Positions 55,805-64,000 of a stretch of DNA of 64,000 nt are shown one piece after another. Position numbers and translations under genes: made by a program. Source of the stretch: Corbicula japonica (taxonomy: Eukaryota > Mollusca > Bivalvia > Venerida > Cyrenidae); assembly GCA_038501625.1 (NCBI GenBank), contig JAZAYU010000869.1, forward strand, positions 62,001 through 126,000. Direction: 5' to 3'. Below the pieces are notes generated by a model, which ran no database searches, was not told the DNA's origin, and was given only the letters and a program-made list of their open reading frames with translations. Numbering within the stretch: position 1 is the stretch's first letter; every line of letters starts with the position of its first letter.

Positions 55805-58513
55805 TGTAGCACTTTATTTGTCCTTGATCGTATAGTGGGTTTTGAATAAAAGAACACTGTCCTGCTTCTACCGTTTATTATTTCTATAAGTTACTACTAG
55901 CCCATCCAAAATATTCCGCGATTCTTATTTAAGTACCCAAACTTTTCTAAGACAACTTTTCTAGATCTAACCCAAAACTAAACTTCTTTATGACTAGCTT
56001 TCCAAAACTTCCATAACTTAAGCTTTCCAGATCAAACCCCAAACTAATTCTCTTCGAAACTCTAAACTTTCCGAGGCCTGCCAGGTGTTATGTACCTGTT
56101 CAAAATTTGATTGACAGGTAGACTCTCTCTAGCAGACTTGTTTAATCTGCCAGTGATAGCCAATGATAATTCTGGGAAAATTATTCTCCAGGTAAATTAG
56201 CATTGCTACTATCAGAGAGGCAACAAAAGTGTTACGGTATTAAAGAGGCGAATCACTAAAAGTTTAAACTTGTGCACACCAAAATAATAATGCCCCGACC
56301 CCTATTTTGTTACCTATCTTGTTACATTCGTCCACCACTAAGTTGAAATAATGAATATTAATTTATTATTTTAAAACTAAATAAGTCCGTTCACTAGTAT
56401 ATAATAAAAAGAGTTTGTGCCTGTTAGTCTTTCTACTCACGACGGTTTTAATGAAATTACACAATTACACATAAATGAAAAGAGAATAAGCTTAAATAAA
56501 TTACTTTGAAATAAAACACTAAGGCACTTCATGATCACAAGTTAATCCTCGTCTTGATCCGTCTCGAACGTGGAAATGTCCCAATTACTTCCGGTCTTCT
56601 TGTCGACACGTGTTTAACAACAAGTTCCGAAAACCAATAACATAAATCCGTTTACTGGTGGCATTGACTGATAGGGGGAAACCATTGTTTCATCTCTAAG
56701 AAGATTAAGATTGTCAGTATTAACTTGTGCAGGTGTTCAATCGTTCATCTGGATATCATAATCGTTCTTGCTTTAGTTTTGTTGTTGCTGACGTTTAAAC
56801 TTTCTAATTACTATCCTCAGTGTGGTACAGGTCTTCTTGGCCTATTGGGCTATATATACAATCTCGACAGAACTACATTAAATTGCTTTACTGTTTTCTC
56901 TCAATAGCAGTTCTGGCTTCCTACTAATATTTACAGCTAGTCCAGACTGAAGAAATCTACGCTAGATAAACACACAATAAAATGTTCATATCATTAGTGT
57001 ACTTGCTAATGATAAGTTCTCAATGTTCACAGGTGAGTCTGGTTAATTGTCTCAGTTCCTGCCTTATCTTCTGTTGACAGACGTGGATATATCAGACGTA
57101 TCATTCGATCCACTGGTCTACGTGATGATGAGAGGGTTGTTTGTCCCTCTGCAGAAGAAACATTCTGCCCGGAATTCTGAGCCGGCATCTTGTTCAGTTC
57201 AATGTTCTTGGTATTTGACGATTCATACTCACACAAACCTTTAGCAGAATAGAGTTTTGAGAAACATCCCCATTTTCGACAGATGCACAACATTAGTTAA
57301 TTGCCAACGTTATCAACAAGAAAGTGATAAATGATATTCCCCAATTTGGAATTTCAATCTCTGTTTTTGTCTACCTAGTCTAAGTTTTGTAACTCATTAA
57401 CATTGTTATCGGAAACAACACAGGCTTCATTACTTTTTTATCTTGGAAAACAGAAGTTTCATTAACGTTTAATGACTGCGAAACAGGTGTAGTTGATCGA
57501 GAAGAAAAATAACTGTCAGAATTAGATGCGTTATCAGAAGGATAATGATCATAATTATCTCTCTAGTTTATTCTTTTCTTTAACTCCATCAGTGGTTTGT
57601 CAGATTCGTTATCTGAATTTTCTCTTTGTTTTCGATATTTTTAGCTTATTTCGCTACTGGGATAATTTCTTCATCATCAATGTCAGACGAACTTGATTCA
57701 TTACTTACAAAAGGTACAACATATTGCGTAGATCTTAAAGGACGATTAGTTTGGTCTACCAATGTGCGGTGGTACCTTTCAATTTTAAATACCTGCTTAT
57801 TGTATAAAAAGAGCATAGTCGCGTATGAACACGGTACTTTGATAAGACTCAAAGCAATTATAATTCTAAATTACAAATACGGTAATTTACACAAGCAAAA
57901 AAAATTAAAATTGTACATCAATTTCGCAACTCATTCATTCACAGAAATTCTAATGTGCCAGCGTAATTAACGCCGTAAAAATGACATGCCCCCAAAACTG
58001 GAACACATACAAATATGTAGCGTCAGCGTAACCATCGCTGTAGACATATTACGATATGCCCTCAAAATTAGAGCGCTACCGGTAAATCGTTACAGAGGAA
58101 ACATACCTCACGAAATACCAAGGTCCTAATCCTAGACCTTCATCCTATCAATATAGGGCTTCCTACCAACGTAGGGTATACATAAAAAATATTCATTTGC
58201 ATCCACTTATACAAAACATTCGTTCGTTACTTTTTATTTTTACTTTTTTACACTTTTTTTCTATGTTTATGTGTTTTTAATTTTAAACCTTAATTTGACC
58301 TAACAGTCCTGGCTTCTACTGTCAACCTTAAGTTCGCAAACGATATTAAAAGATTACTCCTTTATTTGCTTGGTATGCCACTAATTTTATACTTTCTTGA
58401 GTCATGCCAACCAAGAGATCATACTTTTCAATACTTTTTATCCATTCTTTAAATTGTTTACTATCCCCATCAAAAGAAGGAACAACCTTGGCAATCCCCT
58501 GTGCACCCATGTC
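55805..58513 (-). mobile_element. LTR-derived unit 2, near-identical tandem copy
   Basis: Matches 52807-55518 with only about eight substitutions and two small indels seen by eye (for example a 6-base loss near 57977 and a 3-base difference near 55812). At its right end the match stops at 58513, in the gag-like block, where a minisatellite begins. The leader and gag start of unit 1 are therefore not repeated here. The near identity means the duplication is very recent or kept uniform by gene conversion. Confidence 0.85.
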
Positions 58514-58585
58514 ATCAACTACATGGCCGGTCATTACTCTTTTAACGTCATGCCGCCATTCTTCATCAACGCCCTGTCGCGTCAT
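58346..58585 (-). pseudogene. Gag-like fragment of unit 2 fused to the minisatellite
   Basis: The frame has the same gag-like block as 55351-55500, but its first 25 or so codons (MTRQGVDEEWRHDVKRVMTG) are read from minisatellite DNA. This is a chance fusion, not a gene. Confidence 0.6.
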
Positions 58586-59105
58586 TCCTCTTCAACGCCC
58601 TGCCCTGTCATTCCTCTTCAACGCTCTGCCTCGGCATTCTCTTATGACATACGTATATAAAAAATGCGCTCTCTCTCTTCCTCTCTTCTTTTTCGCTGCG
58701 TGGGGAGGCTGTGTTTTTTGAGTGTGGCGATTCCTGATATGCATATATTGCTTTTTTTCAACGCCCACGCGGTCATTCCTCTTCAATGTCCTTTCGGTCA
58801 TTCCACTTCAACGCCCTTCCCTGTCATTTCTCTTCAACGCCCTGCCCCGTCATTCTCTTTACACCCTCCCGGTCATTCCTCTTCAACGCCCTGCCATGTC
58901 ATTCCTCTTTAACGCCCTGCCCCGTAATTCCTCCTCAACGCCCTGCCGCGTCATTCCTCTTCAACGCCCTGTCCCGTCATTCTCTTCAACGTCGTCCCGG
59001 TCATTCCTCTTCAACGCCCTCCCGGCCATTCCTCTTCAACGCCCTCCCGGTCATTTCTCTTCAATGCCCTCTCGGTCAGTCTTTAACGCACTGTCCTGTC
59101 ATCCT
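58514..59105 (+). repeat. Minisatellite with about 24-bp unit, interrupted by family A
   Basis: More than 15 units of cattcctcttcaacgccctg ccccgt type with variation at the end of each unit. Between about 58640 and 58765 the array is interrupted by a family A fragment (ctctcttcctctcttctttt, gtggggaggctgtgtttttt, gatatgcatat), after which the array resumes in the same phase. The ORFs on both strands are repeat artefacts. Confidence 0.88.
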
Positions 59106-59109
59106 TCTT

Positions 59110-60190
59110 CAATATTTTGATAATTGATTGACCATGTTATGCCACCAAGCGACACGAAACTCAAAACTTGTCTAACATACAATATCATAAACTCGATGTC
59201 AACTTGGCTACAAATCATTACACCAAGAAAGACAACCAGTACGCAAGCCAGCAGTATCGCGCTTCGCACGCTTGTCTCTCCTAAAATGCGTAATGGTAAT
59301 ACTATGACTGCTCGCATGTTATATTTAATTATTTGAAACATGTAACTCAAAATGGGTTTGCTTAAGCGATCAATGTTTAGCTTCAATGATTATACTAAGA
59401 AACCAAACTCGAGTCTGCACATTTTTAATATTTTTCATGTTCGATGGCTTTTATCCATTTTCGCACAACAATGTTACAGGTAAAATGGTAATTTAAAAAC
59501 CAAACCAGTTTTGTTATGCTAGCAAAAGCAAGACGCATATTCATGAATAAACTTTTCTAATACATTTAAAGTTAAGAGATTTGAGAGTCTTAATACTTCG
59601 AAAAAGAAAGTAAATTAAAAATATGGAGTCAATTTCGGAAATGAAAAGATTTTTTTTTAAAGCAGGCATGCAAAAAAACGTAAACAGCAAAACAGATAGA
59701 CATACTATACGAACACAGTCACGTGCATACCACTAGATTTATCTCATCCGTAAACATATAACGCCTTTCTGAGTCAAACGTTTTGGCACTACAAATTACT
59801 AGATGACATTCAATAACTTAATTTATTTCAACGTTGAGTGGTCGATATTTCATGTGTCGTAAATATACTTTTTAATCCTTCTATAGAGTAAACAAAATAT
59901 AACATTACGAAATTATGTATACTAATACTGTAACACACAGCGTAAGTTTATTACAGAAAAAAAAATCATTAAACGGCAAACTATTTTTCTATTCACCCTC
60001 GGTGTCACTATCATAGTGTATTATTCATGTTCATTTTAAACGATTTCTCGTTGTACAAGATTGGGTGTGGTAATATGACACCGAATCATTACTCAAGTTG
60101 AATATAACTATTGGGTGTCTGATATAGCCTCATTGAAACGCGAAGTAAACTACGCCAGAGTCTAAGATCATAAAGATCATAAAACTAAAA
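59110..60190. other. Intergenic, nothing recognised
   Basis: Overlapping ORFs at 59099-59386 have no motif. The rest is AT-rich. Confidence 0.4.
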
Positions 60191-60199
60191 CTGGACATA

Positions 60200-60326
60200 A
60201 GTCTCAAATCTCAAGCATCTGATTGGCTAAAATGGCGACTGGTCTTCATTTCAGCCAACCAAATGCTTGAGATTTGAGACCAGTCGCCATTTCAACCAAT
60301 CAAGCTTGAGATTTGAGACTGGTCTC
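60200..60326. repeat. Compound inverted repeat of gtctcaaatctcaagc modules
   Basis: gtctcaaatctcaagcatct gattggctaaaatggcgact is followed by gaccagtcgccatttcaacc aatcaagcttgagatttgag, its inverse. A second copy of the inverse module (aaatgcttgagatttgagac) lies between them, so the element has three arms. Confidence 0.7.
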
Positions 60327-60329
60327 CAA

Positions 60330-61120
60330 TCACAGTTTTGTGATATTGAGCCCAGATATCAGAAATGGTGGTCATGTTTTGCAGTGCACAAGTTGTTTTA
60401 TCCTATTCAAAAATAAACATCGCAGACTTTAAATGAAGACGAGAAACCGCCATGTTACCACCGTAGAATTGTCAGTAAAAGCAGATTCAGTGGCAAATTG
60501 TTTTCACACAAGAGCGAGCTTTACATGAAGTTCTAGGGTACGAGAGAATGAGATTGTACCGTAGAACCGTCATTGAAAGCATATTCAGTTGAAAACAAAA
60601 CAGATTGCATCTAAATTTGTTTATTTTCTTTTATAAATTGTCCAGGCTAAGGTAACTGAGAAATACCCATATTATGGACGCGTTTTAATCGGTCAAAAAT
60701 GTCGGGGATTAAACTAACGAAATGTAATTCGCGATTGGTGATACACATAGCTCGTTTCAAGGTTAAGTGATCAATTTGACATTATAAGAGAAAAGGTAAA
60801 TGACATATAGATCCTTTAAGATGATGCGCTCTCAACCGGAAAGTGAACGGTATTTAAATCAAACGATATGTTCTACATGTCATGTCGGTAGCTTTCCTTT
60901 CGAAAAATTTAGAAAGAAATGTGGTTTAATTTACTTTGCTGAAGTTAATTTTGATAAATCTTCCTGTTAAGACGGCAAAATGGTCTTTTCAACATCAAGC
61001 TATTCTTAATCATCAACATAACGTGTGAAGAATAGTTGTTAAACTCATTGAGGGCCATAAACACAGTTAATATTCAGGGTAATGTATTTTCTCTTTAGTA
61101 AAAATTAAAAGATTTGTAAT
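60330..61120. other. Intergenic, nothing recognised
   Basis: No ORF or repeat of note. Confidence 0.4.
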
Positions 61121-61122
61121 AT

Positions 61123-61344
61123 TTATTTTTTGAAAGCTGCGCGTAAAACCCGTTCAGTGTAGGTAAAAAACCCCATCTCTTTTTGCCAACATTTTGCAAT
61201 GGCAGCATCGTCTCTGGGTAGAAATATTGTAACCCTATTACTCGGCGAGGAACGGCACCACACGACAGGAATATGGGTGGCGAGTTTGTTCATTTGGCGT
61301 TTTAGGAAAAGAAAATCCAGTCTTTTATCTGGGAAACCCTTCAA
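61123..61344 (-). CDS. Short ORF of uncertain reality
   Basis: 73 codons containing KLATHIPVVWCRSSPSNRVT and AKCWQKEMGFFTYTERVLRA. The composition is more protein-like than most ORFs nearby, and the plus strand is also open here. No domain is recognised and no clear splice sites were found. It could be an exon remnant of a mobile element. Confidence 0.2.
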   Translation of the reverse strand: MKGFPDKRLDFLFLKRQMNKLATHIPVVWCRSSPSNRVTIFLPRDDAAIAKCWQKEMGFFTYTERVLRAAFKK

Positions 61345-61439
61345 TCATGGAATTGTATTTACCTAAAAATACCTCCCTGGAGGTTCTATGTTCATTGCCA
61401 TATGAAAACCCCTGTTTGGGATGGATCAAAATTTCACTG

Positions 61440-62000
61440 TATATGGTATAAAAAGTGGATTGGGCAGTAATATGCATTTCCATTACTACACATGGAGATG
61501 CACAATCAAACCGAGCCTGCAATATCTTCATATTGTTCGTGTTCAGTGGCTTTCAAAGTCTTTTAATAATCTATTGTAGAGAAAACAAGTACAGCATGAG
61601 ACATGTATACAAACGACACCAGTAAATACGATGTTCGAAAGTACACAAAAGTACACTTCAAGTTCAGTAAAATGGACGAACCACCAAGTAAAACTCACAA
61701 AAATACCTTGTAGATTTGCACTAAGCAATACGTGCTATCATAAGCGTGTTTCGGTGTATTTCGGAAAAGGCTCGTGAACTTACTCATCTTGGTTGTAAAA
61801 ATGCTGTCATAATCTTTTTTAAAAGTGAAATATGCATATCAGGAATCGCCACACTCACAAAACACAGCCTCTCCAAGCAGCGAAAAAGAATAGAGGAAAG
61901 GAGAGCATTGTGATTAAGTGTATGTTAAAGGCAAATAAGACACCACAAACAATTAACGAAAATTAGAACCCATGGGGCCACCGCCTTAGAACGTTCAGTT
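61440..62000. repeat. Family B (minus) and family A (minus) copies
   Basis: 61455-61570: gggcagtaatatgcatttcc, tgcacaatcaaaccgagcct gcaatat and cgtgttcagtggctttcaaa. 61825-62000: gtgaaatatgcatatcagga, atcgccacactcacaaaaca, agcgaaaaagaatagaggaa, acaccacaaacaattaacga and ccgccttagaacgttcag. The ORFs across them are artefacts. Confidence 0.7.
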
Positions 62001-62004
62001 TAAC

Positions 62005-63100
62005 TTTCATTAAATGTTACTGAGAACGTACATTCTGACGCCGAAAGATGTCAACTTTTTGGCTACAAATCATAACACCAAGAAAAACAACCAAGACGCA
62101 AAAAGAATGTAATTTCAACTCAGCCATTGAATACCGCAACTCTACCTGGTATTTCAGTTTTGAGTAGTTTCCTGAAATCGCAATGTATGAACTTCTCTCT
62201 TTTCACAGGTGCCAGATTCAGGATAAGACATTAACTGATATTCATTCTGATTTTAATTAAATGCTTCAACTGATTTTTCACAAAGATATTTTTAGTAAAA
62301 AGTAAAGAAAATGAAATGGGAAAATAAATAGTCGCTTTAACAGTTTGAAGGTAAAACGTAAACATTCTGGAAGAAGAAAATAGTGAACAGCATTACGAAA
62401 AATCGTTTGATAATTTTGATGGGTGTGATGACTGCATACCTCTCATACAACAAATACTTAAATACACGTCGTAATGCGTAGGTAAATAAATGGTATTTGT
62501 AGCGTAATTAAAATAGTAATAGATGCATTTTAGACTTGGGGAAAAGATATCAGCATGCAAACTGCATACCATTTAGCAATAAAACCACAATAAATATTGT
62601 ACAGTTATCGGGTGAGTCGTTAGAAAATCGGTAAAGTTGAACTTAATGATGTTAGGTTTTGCCTTTTATAAAGTATTACATTGTTGAATGTCCGTGTTCA
62701 TACATTTATTTTAAACATAATAGTCCGTGCATCTGTGATTTGGAATGATTTCTGGTTATGTCTTATCCATATTGAGAGAATAAATGAAATAGACAGAAAC
62801 TTTGAAGACCTATGAACAAGACAAATATGAAAATATTGCAGGCTCGGTATGCTTGAGCCTGTTCATCGGCAGTAATGGATATGTCTGTTACTGCCCATGC
62901 CTAGCCCCTGGTCGTCCTTTTGTTTCTTTGTACATAAAGTATTAAAAAAAAATCCAGATCAAATAAGATATTTACCTATCCAGATAACTAAGTCACAAAC
63001 AAACACTCAAGAAGACATTTACAAACAAGATTTTAGTTTGTTATAGTTTTTCTAGTGTCTTTATACAAGAACCGCTGCTTTTACAGAGGCTTGAAACTCT
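62005..63100. other. 3' flank of the two-TM gene; one family B copy
   Basis: 62795-62910 is a well preserved plus-strand family B copy with both hairpins (caggctcggtatgcttgagc ctg; gcagtaatggatatgtctgttactgc) and gcctagcccctgg. No coding signal elsewhere. Confidence 0.55.
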
Positions 63101-63103
63101 AGA

Positions 63104-64000
63104 TTATGTATTATAATTGATGTTAAAAGCTGCCTCTGTTTCTGAATTTAAACATGGAACTTCTTCGGAGACATCTCGGAGACAAAGTGATTCTGTTGAA
63201 GACGCCTGATTCCTCATCCATTTCGATTTTGCCCATGCCGTTCTGTTGCTCCAGATATGCTCCGGTGTAACCGTTCTACTTTCAATGGGATATTCTACAT
63301 TAGAGTCCTCATTTTGTGAATCTATATTTATTGCTTTACCCGAAAGTTCTCCATCGCGTTGCATGCTACAGTTTGGTGTTTGTGTGATGTTGAAAGTGTT
63401 CCTTTCATTGGTATTGTGTTCTGCGTAGCAGTGCATGACTACTTCGAGTTCTAGATCTCTAACAGTACCAGAATCTTCATCCGAATCCTTGTCATATGTA
63501 GCGTTCTTTTCATTCTTTAAAGGCTTTAGGAAGGTTTGCCCTTTAGCTTTTCTTGTTCTTAAGTGGTGTTTTAGTCCTGTTGCAAAAAGCAAAGTTACTA
63601 CCGCTACTAATAATATGCAAGGTCCTATTATTTGGTAAATATGTCTGTGCTTGTAAAATACTGTTTCACGACCTACGCTCTCAACTATGCTACAGAGCGT
63701 TATTCCTAATCCAACAAACCACAAAATAACGTCTATAATGTACAGATACCGAAGATGTTTTAAGGCAGTCAGAGACACGCGGCGAACCTTCGCGCTATTC
63801 CGTTCCTTCCGACGCTTCACGTGCTCCTTTTCCTGTTGTTCCTCGGTTTCCGACAACCAAATACTGAACTGACGAATGCGTTCCCTCAGCATTGCAAGGC
63901 GGGACCTTTTCTTTCCCGTCGTCTCTGGAACTTGAATTACTACGCATCCTAACTTGATCCGTTTACCGCTTAAGACAACACCTCTCCTAATGTGATAAGA
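63104..64000 (-). CDS. Two-transmembrane protein, 5' end beyond the window
   Basis: From the ATG at 63892 the frame has 262 codons to the stop at 63104. The same frame is also open upstream through the right edge (36 more codons, with RRGVVLSGKRIKLGCVVIQV and KKRSRLA), so the true start or an upstream exon junction lies at or beyond 64000. A cacattag acceptor-like site sits about 15 bases from the edge. Counting from the ATG at 63892, a basic helical stretch (EKEHVKRRKERNSAKVRRVS) precedes a first membrane segment at about 49-70 (YLYIIDVILWFVGLGITLCS) and a second at about 87-107 (QIIGPCILLVAVVTLLFATG). A long, acidic, Ser/Thr/Asn-rich cytoplasmic-type tail follows. The hydrophobic pair with I-G-P at the second segment recalls TMEM200-like proteins, but this is weak and no function is claimed. 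Confidence 0.7.
   Translation of the reverse strand, partial: SYHIRRGVVLSGKRIKLGCVVIQVPETTGKKRSRLAMLRERIRQFSIWLSETEEQQEKEHVKRRKERNSAKVRRVSLTALKHLRYLYIIDVILWFVGLGITLCSIVESVGRETVFYKHRHIYQIIGPCILLVAVVTLLFATGLKHHLRTRKAKGQTFLKPLKNEKNATYDKDSDEDSGTVRDLELEVVMHCYAEHNTNERNTFNITQTPNCSMQRDGELSGKAINIDSQNEDSNVEYPIESRTVTPEHIWSNRTAWAKSKWMRNQASSTESLCLRDVSEEVPCLNSETEAAFNINYNT

Noticed and set aside
58664..59127. ORFs of 82 to 132 residues on plus and overlapping ones on minus
   Set aside because: Coded by the 24-bp minisatellite, open in more than one frame, no motif.

Overview
The window is eukaryotic nuclear DNA, most likely from a bivalve mollusc (inference). It is AT-rich, its genes are split by introns with GT-AG borders, and it carries mollusc-style tRNA-derived SINEs with an AAAC-type tail, many MITEs and a PIF/Harbinger DNA transposon. 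A DZIP3-like HEPN gene is also present, a type I associate with bivalve immune-type gene expansions. There is no prokaryotic signal (no operons, no Shine-Dalgarno sites). Most short ORFs are chance reading frames in repeats.

Layout. 1-110: an internal coding exon on the minus strand that leaves the window on the left. 3.0-5.5 kb: a young SINE with a 14-bp target duplication, a decayed reverse-transcriptase copy and a small mariner-type MITE. 5.6-13.2 kb: a minus-strand host gene in two visible exons (12426-13179 and about 5601-5996). Splice phases match exactly; the product has an N-terminal HEPN-like helical domain with an R-N-N-Y-H-A-H motif, a helical linker and a second alpha/beta domain resembling TRADD-N. 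Its 6.4-kb intron holds a striking inverted-repeat array (10.39-10.86 kb).

15.16-26.99 kb: nested transposons. A 10.9-kb PIF/Harbinger element (15688-26571; 17-bp perfect terminal repeats, ATT on both sides) sits inside an older palindromic element whose arms lie at 15164-15687 and 26575-26991. The Harbinger element has two convergent genes that I could splice by eye without a frameshift: a 4-exon DDE transposase (339 codons) and a 5-exon Myb/SANT-like DNA-binding protein (295 codons). Its introns hold secondary insertions: palindromes, a LINE endonuclease fragment, two copies of a MITE and a 305-bp tandem duplication.

27-44 kb: MITEs with TTAA target duplications (27881-28483, 38043-38731), a LINE fragment, and a pair of convergent decayed genes (an rve-type integrase on plus, a G2E3-like protein on minus) whose 5' ends are inverted copies of each other. 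43-52 kb: long-inverted-repeat elements, another young SINE and a 0.5-kb inverted duplication. 52.8-58.5 kb: an almost identical 3.0-kb tandem duplication derived from an internally deleted LTR retrotransposon, followed by a minisatellite (58.5-59.1 kb). 63.1-64.0 kb: a two-transmembrane protein gene on minus whose reading frame stays open to the right edge.

Host genes are therefore few (three partial or complete); the rest is a dense record of transposition. All splice models were read by eye and lack transcript support. Repeat families A to D are local labels used only in this annotation.
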